DNA of 34,902 nucleotides from an archaeon (GTDB taxonomy: Archaea > Asgardarchaeota > Heimdallarchaeia > Heimdallarchaeales > JAJRWK01), in NCBI GenBank assembly GCA_024276795.1, contig JAJRWK010000008.1:1-34902 (forward strand). The letters run 5' to 3'. Numbering within the stretch: position 1 is the first letter of the stretch; every line of letters begins with the position of its first letter. The translations under genes and the position numbers were made by a program. The notes beneath the pieces are model-generated. The model had not been told where the DNA came from, did not search any database, and saw only the letters and a list, made by a program, of their open reading frames with translations. Below are positions 25,823 through 34,902 of this stretch, piece by piece.

Positions 25823-26727
25823 CGCAATCCCTTTCCTCTTCGTTTTGCACTATAATATGTCAGTAGTATTTGATCAACGACGTCTTTGGTCGAGGCTTCA
25901 ACAACCCGTATTTTCAGTGACCGCAAGGTCTTGACGAACTTTCGCATATTTTCAATCTCTTGAATTAGTGCTTCATAATAGATCCCTCGGTCGATAGGGT
26001 CAGAAAGATCAATTACGACAGGTTCTTTCTGATTTGGATCAAAGATTTTTACTTTCCCCAGTCTTCCGGGGAAAACGTACTCGAGGGGATCGCTGATGTG
26101 GATAACGTGGATATCATGACCTCGGCTAGCAGCAGCCCTAAATCCCTTTATAGTTTCTTCAAAATTATCATGCAAATCAGTAATGACAATGATTATGCTT
26201 CTTCTCTTGAGTTTTCCAGCAACTTCTCTGACGGAAGAACCTAGCGTCGTTGTTCCGCTGGGAATGACGCCGATAGCTTTTGACAACGCCGAGTAAAGAT
26301 GTCTTCTTCCTCCCCTAGGTGGAAGAAACAAGTCAATATCTGAAGAGAAAAGCCCTATTCCATAAAAGTCCCTGCTACTAATTGTAGCCTGCCCAAGTGC
26401 GGCCGCAGCTAAGATAGCAGACCTAATTCTAGGAGATCCTTCACCCAACAACATGGATTGACTGGTATCGATTGCAACAAAGACATTCACGTTCCTTTCT
26501 ACTTCGTACTCTCTTACAATAAGAGTCCCTGGTCTTCTAGCAGTTGCTCTCCAATCCACCCTACGCAAGTCATCACCAGGAACGTATTCTCTCAGATCAG
26601 CGTATTCCGTTCCTGGTCCAAGAAAGACAGACCTTCGGTGACCTTGCAGAAAAGTGGTTACTTTGATTCGAGACTGGATGAAGAGATTGCGAAGTTTACG
26701 GCGTAATAGGGGTTCCAGCATTTTCAT
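25819..26727 (-). CDS. DUF58/vWA-like protein
   Basis: GTEYADLREYVPGDDLRRVDWRATARRPGTLIVREYEVERNVNVFVAIDTSQSM: classic DUF58 region with MIDAS-like DTSQSM. Confidence 0.93.
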   Translation of the reverse strand: MKMLEPLLRRKLRNLFIQSRIKVTTFLQGHRRSVFLGPGTEYADLREYVPGDDLRRVDWRATARRPGTLIVREYEVERNVNVFVAIDTSQSMLLGEGSPRIRSAILAAAALGQATISSRDFYGIGLFSSDIDLFLPPRGGRRHLYSALSKAIGVIPSGTTTLGSSVREVAGKLKRRSIIIVITDLHDNFEETIKGFRAAASRGHDIHVIHISDPLEYVFPGRLGKVKIFDPNQKEPVVIDLSDPIDRGIYYEALIQEIENMRKFVKTLRSLKIRVVEASTKDVVDQILLTYYSAKRRGKGLR

Positions 26728-26735
26728 CTCACTCT

Positions 26736-28361
26736 TTATTTGATCAGATCAAGGATCTTCTGCAACTCGATTTGGGCTTGACTTAATTCATCAGAACTGG
26801 GTGTGAAGACCGGATTCCAGAGAGCCGCATCAATAAGTAGAATGCTCTTGTCAACAGATGCGGTAGATGTTGCTGGGACTTTGTTCTTGATCCAGTCGAT
26901 CAATTCTTCGGGTGTGGGAATTAATTTTGCTTCTTTTTGCTGGGCAGCGTATTTGGAGATAATTGAGAGGTAAAGTTCTGCAACTGAGGGAAGTGAAGGA
27001 TTCTTAGCAATCAATCTCTGCTTGTCGATCAGCACTATCCGCAATCGTTCTATGTCTTCTATGGGGACAACAGCCGATTCTTCTGCGGTTTGTATTATCT
27101 TCTGGATTACTTGTTCTGCTTTCTTTTCCCTTTTAGAGTAGAAAAGTGAGACATAGAGGAAAACGGGAAGTAATGAGTAGAACAATTGAGGGTCTTCATC
27201 ATGAGCGGCAGCTGTCTGCTGAATAAACTTGGCCATGACATAATTCGAAAGAGGGAACAAGAGTAGCATTAGTGTGATAATGATTAACCATGCGAATCCT
27301 CCATTTTTGCCCGTATTGAAGACAAAGATCATGTCAGTAGCAAGGAAATAGGCAACCGAGAAACCTATTAGCCACTCCTCTCCCTCATTTGCGGCGAGGG
27401 CTCCTAAAGAACCGGCGACAGAGCCCAGAACAGGAATAAGGAGGAGAAGGAATTGCCAAGTGGGAAAGCCAAACAAAGCCCCGATAAGCATTGTGGTTAG
27501 CAAAACCCCTAAGCCACCAGTTCCAGCGCCCAGTGCAATGATTTGTAACATTTTTTCGCGGCGATTACCCCTAAGCCTTGAAGATGGATCGACTTGTGCT
27601 CTAAAACTAACATGATGCATAATCTTTGCGCCAGAGTACATCCCGGAGACAAATGTTATGACGATGAAAGAAGCTATGGCGATTGCTTGATGCAACTGAT
27701 CACTAGAGATCCCATATACCGAGATTAGTTTGGTAAGAATTTCACTATCTAAGCTCAGAGGTGAAAAATACACAACTGTGAGGACATATGAGAGCATGAA
27801 GGGAGAGTTTGTAGAACGGATTACATCAATAACTGTTGGCGTGTCGGAAGGAGACCAGATTGCATTTCTTGTAAAGTAAGGAAATCTCTGCTTGAGTTTG
27901 CTGACTCTAATAGTACGTTCGACTATTTCAGCAATGGTGTACACAATCCCTAATATCAAGCATATCACACCAACGTACCAGTTGGGATCGGCAGATCCAA
28001 ACAGAAGAATACTTGGGTCTATCAGTGCCCATGATGAGAAATCTTCCACGAATCTCTTAATCGGTGTTTGATATACTAAAGCAAATATTCCCAAGGCAAA
28101 ATAAGGAAGCCCAGGGAATATCGACGTCCAGGAATTGTGGGGTCGAAAAACAACGGCCGTACCTTTGATCGTTTCTCTAATGTGAACCCTAACTTGCGGA
28201 GGGTGAATACCTCTTCTGGCATAGATGTTTGCTCGTCGATTTCCTGGTTTGACCGTAGTTATTTTCATTCCAAAGAATTTCAAATAGGCTCTGACTTTAT
28301 CTACTACTCTTGAATAAGCATCTATTGGCTTTTTTTCTTGGCCTGTGGCTGCTACACTCAC
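26736..28361 (-). CDS. Multi-TM membrane protein
   Basis: 541 aa with several hydrophobic helices; overlaps upstream gene by 4 nt. Confidence 0.8.
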   Translation of the reverse strand: MSVAATGQEKKPIDAYSRVVDKVRAYLKFFGMKITTVKPGNRRANIYARRGIHPPQVRVHIRETIKGTAVVFRPHNSWTSIFPGLPYFALGIFALVYQTPIKRFVEDFSSWALIDPSILLFGSADPNWYVGVICLILGIVYTIAEIVERTIRVSKLKQRFPYFTRNAIWSPSDTPTVIDVIRSTNSPFMLSYVLTVVYFSPLSLDSEILTKLISVYGISSDQLHQAIAIASFIVITFVSGMYSGAKIMHHVSFRAQVDPSSRLRGNRREKMLQIIALGAGTGGLGVLLTTMLIGALFGFPTWQFLLLLIPVLGSVAGSLGALAANEGEEWLIGFSVAYFLATDMIFVFNTGKNGGFAWLIIITLMLLLFPLSNYVMAKFIQQTAAAHDEDPQLFYSLLPVFLYVSLFYSKREKKAEQVIQKIIQTAEESAVVPIEDIERLRIVLIDKQRLIAKNPSLPSVAELYLSIISKYAAQQKEAKLIPTPEELIDWIKNKVPATSTASVDKSILLIDAALWNPVFTPSSDELSQAQIELQKILDLIK

Positions 28362-29008
28362 TTTTGTTTCCTCCGCGTTTTGTTTATAACAAGATAAGCT
28401 CCTACGAAACCAAATTGCAATGTTACGATTCCTAATGGAACTAGAAATATCCTAAACCACAGCCAGAATGAAGTTCGGTCCGGGAACCCATAGAGCTGGA
28501 TCAAAGGCTTTAGTTCTTCTCTCAACACAATGATTGATCCTTCTTTAGGGAATTGAACCACGACTTGCTTTTGAGGAGACTGGTTTCCACCGATTTCCGT
28601 TGAGCCAATGATAGTAACATTCAGATGAAAACTGTCGATTGGAGGCGGGTCAAGAGTAATAGTTTCAGTGATAGATTGATTTATCGCATCAAGAGCCTTG
28701 TTCACAGTGGTTGCTTTCAAATCAATGGGTTGATTTCCTTGAATGACTTGAATACTGATAAGAGTGATGAAAATTCGGGCTGCTACGTCTAAAGGCATTT
28801 CGTGAGCAATTACTGTAACATTAATGTTCTGGGATTCTTGTTCGGGCCACTGCAATTCTCCTGTTACTTGAATTTCAAGTTTGAATCCTTCCTCGAAATC
28901 TTCGACATACGTTTGTGTGGTGGGGGCAGCAACTCCATTGGATAAACTAATGGTTGTGATAATGAGAATCTCAAGGATGAGTATAGAAAAGAATTTGCTT
29001 GATTTCAT
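28358..29008 (-). CDS. Secreted/membrane-anchored protein, signal peptide and C-terminal TM
   Basis: ORF track starts at 29035, but internal ATG at 29008 gives signal peptide MKSSKFFSILILEILIITTISLS and an ATGA overlap (29005-29008) with the upstream stop; C-term TM FLVPLGIVTLQFGFVGAYLVI. Confidence 0.75.
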   Translation of the reverse strand: MKSSKFFSILILEILIITTISLSNGVAAPTTQTYVEDFEEGFKLEIQVTGELQWPEQESQNINVTVIAHEMPLDVAARIFITLISIQVIQGNQPIDLKATTVNKALDAINQSITETITLDPPPIDSFHLNVTIIGSTEIGGNQSPQKQVVVQFPKEGSIIVLREELKPLIQLYGFPDRTSFWLWFRIFLVPLGIVTLQFGFVGAYLVINKTRRKQK

Positions 29009-31161
29009 GATTTTTGCCTCCGATATATTTTCCACAGTTCTTGAATCAGATCGTCGGTATCTTGGATGATTCTGGCGGCTTCATCTTCATCCATTGGTGT
29101 TCCTTTTGTGTGTTCAATGGTTTCAACGAGTGGTTGGAGCAAATTGTAGGTTTCTCGAATTCTCTCAATGTCCACGGCATAGCCAAGCTCAATGAGTTCT
29201 TGCAGAGCAGCATCGAGATCGAAGCGGTCTAAAGATTGATGACTTATGGTTGCAAGTAGGTGCTTCAACATGTCGCGGACACCTTTTACGGCTTGCCAAG
29301 CCTGTCGTTCTGGTTTTTTCTGGAGTTCGAGAAGAATCTGTATCTGAGGAGATTCCAATAGAAGCTCCTCCTCGGTTTTTTCTTGTTGCTCCTCAAGCAT
29401 TCGTTGGAAACGCTTTCTGAAAACCCAGTACGCTAGAATAAACGCTAGTATCGGTGTAATAATTGCCAAAAGCGCGATTAGAAGCAGTTGCTGAGCTGTT
29501 GATTGGATGAGCTCTTGCTGGTTAAGGGTTTCAACCTTAAATTGTTCAAATTCGACGTTCAAGTTTTCAATGGCATCTAGTACGTCTTCAAAGCTGAAGG
29601 TTACTTGTAATGTGAATGGATCATGAAAGGCGTCTATTTGACGGAGCTCATCCCTGAAAGTAATTCTCTTTCTTCCGTCTTCTCCTCGCTCGAATTTCAT
29701 GAGGTCTGATGGCGATGCAGAGTACACGATTGCTCCTTTTGGTAATACAACGGCGTAAGTTATGTCAGCAGGAAAATATGGGATATCATCAGGTTGTGCA
29801 TTGGGATTCGCGAATTCAAGCCAGAACCTATTAATGTAGATCAACATTCCACTGTTGTTGTAGACCTCATAGGGCTTAGTCATGCGATACATTATGTAAT
29901 CTCCAGGATTATGAACAACGAAACGATCGGAAAAGACCTCATAGTTGAGCTCAGCCCCCGAAGAATCATAGGGAGTGAAGGCTCTTACTTGAGAAGTGTT
30001 TGCCCAGATCACGATTCTTGACTGTGGAAGTGGTAAGGCCATCTGGATGGTTTCTTCGGAAAGGCCATCCTTGAATAATTCAACTACGCCTGCCCAAATG
30101 ATGCGGTCATCTTTTGGTTCTATTGTTTCTTGAGCCAATGTAGAGGTCATGAATAATTGAGAAGAAAGAATGAAGATACTAATCGCTAAGAATGTTGCAA
30201 TTTTTCGTTGCATTGTTCTTGTCTTTTCCACATCCTTAGCTGTTTTTCGAGGCAGTTGTCTGGCCTCTTCAAGCTTTGGTTTGAATTGCCGTTTCACAAT
30301 GAGATATGCAAGTAAAATTGCTAATAAGGCGGCGATAAGGCTGAAAATGGCTAAGAGGACGAGAGCAAGATTTTGAAGCTCAAGTCTTTGCTCTTGTTGT
30401 TGACGGATTTCTTGCTGTTTTCTGTTTTGGTACACAATCTCTGTGAACTGCAAATAAATGGGGTCAAATGCATAAGTGATGACTCCGACAAAGGGATCAT
30501 GCTTGCTATCCATAGCTCGGTGCCGATATTCCCATTTTAGTCCGTAACGATCCCCTTCCTTGAAGAGTTCTGCATCTGTTGGTCCGTAGCTAACAATTCC
30601 TGCTCCTTCTGGGAGCACGACCGTGTATTTGTAGTCAGTATATGCATAAATCGTCGTTCCATTCTCAGGATCAAAATTTAAGGGAAAGTTTACAGTTTGT
30701 GTCTGAAAGATGACAATGAACCCTGTGTCTCCGATTACGTCAGGATCGTAATAAGCTTCGATTTCATACATGAAGGTTTGACTACTAGGTGTTATGGTAA
30801 TCCGATCGGGATATATGGTGAATTCAACTCTTGAGGGGTCATCGGGAGCTTCGGGATCCCAAATACGGGGCTCACCGATAATGTCTGATGTGTTCAAATA
30901 GAATTCTATGGAAACGCCGGCTAGCAGAAACCAAGATACTAGTCCTCTAAGATACTGCTTTGGTCGTTCATTCCCAACTGCTCGCTCATACTTGGCATAT
31001 TCTTCAATGTAAACATCACTCGGAGTTGATCTGACGATTTCCTGGTCGAGACGGGGATTGGATTCCTCAAGCTGATTTGCCAGAAGCTCCACGCTGGCAG
31101 CAACACTAGTTGTGATCAACACTAGTGCTAGGATCAAGAAGAATTTTTGCATGAGCTTCAC
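29005..31161 (-). CDS. Surface/membrane protein with two tandem copies of an extracellular beta domain + TM
   Basis: 718 aa; signal peptide; repeated blocks KYTVVLPEGAGIVSYGPTDAELFKEGDRYG...DSKHDPFVGVITYAFD and TYAVVLPKGAIVYSASPSDLMKFERGEDGR...DAFHDPFTLQVTFSFE, each followed by a TM. Confidence 0.82.
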   Translation of the reverse strand: MKLMQKFFLILALVLITTSVAASVELLANQLEESNPRLDQEIVRSTPSDVYIEEYAKYERAVGNERPKQYLRGLVSWFLLAGVSIEFYLNTSDIIGEPRIWDPEAPDDPSRVEFTIYPDRITITPSSQTFMYEIEAYYDPDVIGDTGFIVIFQTQTVNFPLNFDPENGTTIYAYTDYKYTVVLPEGAGIVSYGPTDAELFKEGDRYGLKWEYRHRAMDSKHDPFVGVITYAFDPIYLQFTEIVYQNRKQQEIRQQQEQRLELQNLALVLLAIFSLIAALLAILLAYLIVKRQFKPKLEEARQLPRKTAKDVEKTRTMQRKIATFLAISIFILSSQLFMTSTLAQETIEPKDDRIIWAGVVELFKDGLSEETIQMALPLPQSRIVIWANTSQVRAFTPYDSSGAELNYEVFSDRFVVHNPGDYIMYRMTKPYEVYNNSGMLIYINRFWLEFANPNAQPDDIPYFPADITYAVVLPKGAIVYSASPSDLMKFERGEDGRKRITFRDELRQIDAFHDPFTLQVTFSFEDVLDAIENLNVEFEQFKVETLNQQELIQSTAQQLLLIALLAIITPILAFILAYWVFRKRFQRMLEEQQEKTEEELLLESPQIQILLELQKKPERQAWQAVKGVRDMLKHLLATISHQSLDRFDLDAALQELIELGYAVDIERIRETYNLLQPLVETIEHTKGTPMDEDEAARIIQDTDDLIQELWKIYRRQKS

Positions 31162-31277
31162 CTAGATCCAATCTGGGCACAGATAGATGTAAGTATTTTC
31201 ACACTGGAACCAATCATTAATGGAACCTCTTCTATGGACAATTTTTTGCCCGAAGTATCAATTTCCGAAACTTGCAT
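31158..31277 (-). CDS. Small ORF (39 aa) between moxR and the duplicated surface-protein gene
   Basis: MQVSEIDTSGKKLSIEEVPLMIGSSVKILTSICAQIGSR*; SD-like aggagag about 7 nt before ATG; stop overlaps the next GTG start (GTGA). Confidence 0.4.
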   Translation of the reverse strand: MQVSEIDTSGKKLSIEEVPLMIGSSVKILTSICAQIGSR

Positions 31278-31298
31278 TATTTTCTCTCCTAAAGTTCA

Positions 31299-32285
31299 TC
31301 AAGCTGGTTTTTCGAGAGCTGGTGGTTCAACGTATTTCAGGACTCGCTCAATGATAGTATCCGAATTAATACCTTCAAATTCCCATTCTGGCTTGATAAT
31401 GATTCGGTGGCGAAGAACCATTGGAGCAACTCTTTGAATGTCTCCTGGGCTAACATAGTCGCGTCCGCTCAACAATGCTCTTGCTTTCCCGGTGATCGCT
31501 AACCAGAGGCTAGCACGTGGAGATGCACCAATTTCAACTTCTTCGCTTTGACGAGTAGCGTTTACCAGTTTGACGATGTATTCCATGACTTCTTTCTCAA
31601 GCGTGACTCGCTCTCGGAGAACTTGTTGGACTTGAACGATTTCGCGTTTATCTAGAGAGGGGACAATTTGTTCCAACCTCGCATAGGCATCCTCCCCGGC
31701 AGTAAATCTTTCAACGATTTCTAATTCATCGTCGACTCGTGGGTATTCGACGAGTAATTTAAACACAAATCTGTCTAATTGGGCTTCGGGTAAGGGGTAA
31801 GTTCCTTCTTGTTCGACGGGATTTTGAGTGGCAATCACAAGAAAGGGTCTCTCTAGAGTATAGGTTTTTTCATCCATGCTTACTTGTCTTTCTTGCATGG
31901 CCTCAAGCATGGAAGCTTGTGTTTTCGGCGGTGCACGGTTTATTTCATCTGCAAGAAGGATGTTCGAAAAAATCGGCCCTCGCTTGAAATAAAATTCCCC
32001 CGTGCTGGGGTTATAAGCAGTGACGCCAGTAACGTCGCTAGGCATTAGGTCTGGAGTAAACTGAATACGACTAAAGTCACAACTAAGTGACTTTGCTAAT
32101 GCTCGAACGAGAAGCGTTTTTCCGACTCCGGGAACTCCTTCTAGGAGAACATGGCCATCGGCTAGTAAGCCGAGAAGCACTCCTTCTATGATGTCATCTT
32201 GACCTACAATAACTTTCTTTATCTCGGCAGTAGTTTTTTCTAATTTCTTAGCTATTGTTCCTATTGAAATCTCTTGTTTTGACAT
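31299..32285 (-). CDS. MoxR-family AAA+ ATPase
   Basis: GVPGVGKT Walker A, LLADEINRAPPKTQASMLEAMQERQVS, ATQNPVEQEGTYPLPEAQLDRF. Confidence 0.96.
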   Translation of the reverse strand: MSKQEISIGTIAKKLEKTTAEIKKVIVGQDDIIEGVLLGLLADGHVLLEGVPGVGKTLLVRALAKSLSCDFSRIQFTPDLMPSDVTGVTAYNPSTGEFYFKRGPIFSNILLADEINRAPPKTQASMLEAMQERQVSMDEKTYTLERPFLVIATQNPVEQEGTYPLPEAQLDRFVFKLLVEYPRVDDELEIVERFTAGEDAYARLEQIVPSLDKREIVQVQQVLRERVTLEKEVMEYIVKLVNATRQSEEVEIGASPRASLWLAITGKARALLSGRDYVSPGDIQRVAPMVLRHRIIIKPEWEFEGINSDTIIERVLKYVEPPALEKPA

Positions 32286-32333
32286 GTCTAATACCTCTTG
32301 TGTGATGATTGTTTAAGACTTATTCATTTTGAT

Positions 32334-33266
32334 TCAACTGATACCGGGAAGAAGTGATTGTCCTTGACTGCTTAGTCCGAAGAAAAGCACAACAAATGAC
32401 CCGATTCTAACCAGGCTACGAATTTTCGGATTGCTCATTGCCATCTCATTGCCAAATGTGAAAGGAGCAGGAATTGTCATCATAAAAGCAATAGCGGCCA
32501 ATACTTGACCTGAGATCCACAGCACACTTGTGGGACCAGAATTACGTCCCAAGAATAAGGAAATTAGCTCAGAATTTGGTGTTATGGCAAAGCCAAGATA
32601 CAGAAAAACAATGCTTGCGAAGAGTATCCCGAGACTGGTATGAGCGGCAATTTTGCCTTTCTGCAGAGGTGGAAGTCTTGTTTTCTTGAGACTAGCAATA
32701 TCAGGGAGATAGCCAAGAAAAATAGAGGTTCCCGCCAAAACACTTGCAAAAGAAGCCTTCTCAAAGGAGAATTCAGCAAAATAAGCGTTCGATCGAGTAA
32801 TAAACTTTAGAATTAGAAAAACAGTGATCGTGATCAAGAATGCTCCACGAAGGCTGTCGATTACTTGAGCCATGGATATCAAAGAATCGGTGAGTAGAAC
32901 ATATCTAAAGAGAAGGCCAAAAGATACAGCTATGCAATATTTTATTCCTGATAAAAGATCCTTTTTCACAAAAAAGGGAGGTAGAGGCTGTGTTGGCAGT
33001 ACTCTGGTCAGAATTCGTTGTTCATCCAATTCTGGTGAAGCAAAGCTTTGTTTGGATATAGGAGTGGGTGAAATTGGAGGAGTTGTTTGCGTTGTTGTAG
33101 GAATATTTTGAGCTGGAGGCAAACTCTCCGTCTGAGTTGAAGCTTCTTGTTGCGATTGAAAGGCCTGTTCTGAAGGTCCAGATCCTAGAGGTTTGCCGCA
33201 CGAAGGGCAGAAGCGAAATTCCTCTCGAAGTAATATCCCACAATTGGGACACCGGTTGTTTTCCAT
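32334..33266 (-). CDS. Zinc-ribbon multi-TM protein
   Basis: N-terminal RCPNCGILLREEFRFCPSCGKPLG, Pro/Gln/Thr-rich linker, then multiple TM helices. Confidence 0.82.
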   Translation of the reverse strand: MENNRCPNCGILLREEFRFCPSCGKPLGSGPSEQAFQSQQEASTQTESLPPAQNIPTTTQTTPPISPTPISKQSFASPELDEQRILTRVLPTQPLPPFFVKKDLLSGIKYCIAVSFGLLFRYVLLTDSLISMAQVIDSLRGAFLITITVFLILKFITRSNAYFAEFSFEKASFASVLAGTSIFLGYLPDIASLKKTRLPPLQKGKIAAHTSLGILFASIVFLYLGFAITPNSELISLFLGRNSGPTSVLWISGQVLAAIAFMMTIPAPFTFGNEMAMSNPKIRSLVRIGSFVVLFFGLSSQGQSLLPGIS

Positions 33267-33340
33267 GTCTATTCCTCGAATGAACTGAGATGTTAATTAG
33301 CATTCGCATTTCGCTGAGAATCAGACGAGGTTCCCATGTT

Positions 33341-33892
33341 CTATGGAATTTCATCGGGATCATAATCCAGATGGGGTAAGATCTTTGAGAGAGGAGCTCG
33401 CATTACATACATTTGTTTCTTAAGCCCGAGTTTCTCGTAAAATTCGATAGCAGAAGCGTTAGCCACATGGACATTTAGACTTATGCTATTTGCGAAGTGT
33501 TTCTTAGCCCAGTTTGCAAAATCACTAAGCAATAAACGCCCTATCCCTTTCGACCTAAATTCTTTTTGAACCGTGATATCTGAGATGTACGCCTGTTTAT
33601 CGGATTTGAACACAGGAGGGAGATAACGCATGTAGCCATAAAGGAAGGCAACGACGTATTCATTAATCACAACAACTCGCAAATAGTGATCAGGGGTGTC
33701 TCTAATTCGATATAGCATATTGAAGTAGAATTTCAGTGCTTGGTCATTGATTTGATAATAGTCAGATTCTGCGTTGACATGTTCTTTGAGAGTTTCGCGC
33801 CAGAGACTGACGATGTGGGGAAGGTCGTCGGGTTGAGCATCACGGATTATGGCGCCGGTGTGGCTCGTGGAGAAAGGCAGAGATTTGTCCAT
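33341..33892 (-). CDS. GNAT-family N-acetyltransferase
   Basis: IRDAQPDDLPHIVSLWRE...YISDITVQKEFRSKGIGRLLLSDFANWAKK...SISLNVHVANASAIEFYEKLGLKKQ. Confidence 0.93.
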   Translation of the reverse strand: MDKSLPFSTSHTGAIIRDAQPDDLPHIVSLWRETLKEHVNAESDYYQINDQALKFYFNMLYRIRDTPDHYLRVVVINEYVVAFLYGYMRYLPPVFKSDKQAYISDITVQKEFRSKGIGRLLLSDFANWAKKHFANSISLNVHVANASAIEFYEKLGLKKQMYVMRAPLSKILPHLDYDPDEIP

Positions 33893-33950
33893 TCAGTAAA
33901 CGCCTCGATGTATTGTTAGAAAAGAGGGGAGGGAGGTGACATTTCTGCTT

Positions 33951-34902
33951 TTAGGAGGAAGCGGTTTTGGCTGCTTTTATTGTGTATTTTCCTCTGGCAA
34001 TGAGATCGAGAACACTTGCTGTAATCCAAAACATGAAAAAGCCTGCAAGTAGCGCAAATAGAACACATACGAAGATAGCGTACCAGAAAACTTGGATCAC
34101 GTTGCCTTCATGTAGCTGTGGAGATCCCCAAGCAATGGCAATAGCAATAAAGAGGAACACAAAGCTGAACGTCAATACAGCGCCAACGACTCTTTTGAAG
34201 TATTTCTGACTTCGAGTGTTCAGTTTGTCTTCCCCAATAACAACCACACTGATCACATGATTTAGTTTCCGAATAAAACGAGTGATTCGATTCAACGCTT
34301 CTTCTGGTCGTTCCAGTACCCAATTTATGGAGCGGCTGAAAAGGCCAGCGATTTTCTGGAATACTTCCAATTCTAGCATTACCAAGAATAATAGGATTAT
34401 TACCATGGCAATAAACGCAAGAATTACCATTGCAACGTAGGGATTGTTGACTAAACTATTGAGAAAGTCGTATACGGCGGAGATAACGGACCAGATTCCC
34501 AGCACAATATATTTCAGAACAGTCCATATTCCTTTTATGACCCAGACAAAAGCGTCCCAAATTTTCCCAATTGCTTTGGTGAATTCGAATGACAGTATCT
34601 GTTCTAAGAGAGAATTAACTTGCAACAATGCAAAGATACTGATTGTTATTCCTAGTCCAATACCAGTGGTCAAGATAACAACGGGGATTGATTCGACGTA
34701 GATCTTTTCGTCCTCAGTGAGGGTTCGAGTATTATCGCTTGGCACTCTCAGGAACACAACGGATTTCTTGATCCAGTTTGCGAGTGAGATAACAGGGTAA
34801 AGGATTAGTTTAATGAAATACTTAATGAATCGCCAAAGGCTTAACATGATTGCACGCAAGTCTTCTTTGCTAAAACCATCACTTAGGTCAAACACTGGCT
34901 CT
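33951..34902 (-). CDS. Multi-TM membrane protein, N-terminus probably truncated by window end
   Basis: 314-aa ORF with several long hydrophobic helices; the frame stays open upstream of the GTG at 34895 to the edge. Confidence 0.7.
   Translation of the reverse strand, partial: EPVFDLSDGFSKEDLRAIMLSLWRFIKYFIKLILYPVISLANWIKKSVVFLRVPSDNTRTLTEDEKIYVESIPVVILTTGIGLGITISIFALLQVNSLLEQILSFEFTKAIGKIWDAFVWVIKGIWTVLKYIVLGIWSVISAVYDFLNSLVNNPYVAMVILAFIAMVIILLFLVMLELEVFQKIAGLFSRSINWVLERPEEALNRITRFIRKLNHVISVVVIGEDKLNTRSQKYFKRVVGAVLTFSFVFLFIAIAIAWGSPQLHEGNVIQVFWYAIFVCVLFALLAGFFMFWITASVLDLIARGKYTIKAAKTASS

Overview
This is a gene-dense archaeal chromosomal window. The lineage is an inference: Hef, FAU-1, NOG1, UPF0148/p27-like and GxGD-protease genes fit archaea, and the TPR plus longin/roadblock-like protein is compatible with an Asgard-type genome, but this is unproven. 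Housekeeping genes include a NOG1-like GTPase, a GalE-like epimerase, a FAU-1 RNase E/G-type ribonuclease split by an in-frame TAA, a Hef/FANCM-type helicase-nuclease, and a GNAT acetyltransferase. The right half is dominated by a minus-strand block (32285->14014). It has a MoxR/DUF58-type membrane operon with ATGA-coupled genes: MoxR, a duplicated surface protein, two further membrane proteins, DUF58, a CARDB surface protein and a CPBP-like/HEAT protein. This is followed by a three-gene module of a P-loop ATPase, a 463-aa coiled coil and a 1475-aa TrmB-like wHTH with a giant coiled coil. Main observations: (1) the supplied + strand ORF 12..389 is probably spurious, because the minus strand encodes a signal-peptide protein with ~22 tandem (S/T)TPFW pentapeptides running off the window edge; (2) the ATPase/coiled-coil/TrmB-coiled-coil module looks like an undescribed system; (3) FAU-1 has an in-frame stop followed by 281 codons with no usual start codon; (4) the Hef nuclease catalytic motifs are degenerate; (5) an archaeal presenilin/SPP-like GxGD protease is present; (6) there are several small unannotated ORFs. 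No tRNA, rRNA, CRISPR array or transposon was recognised.
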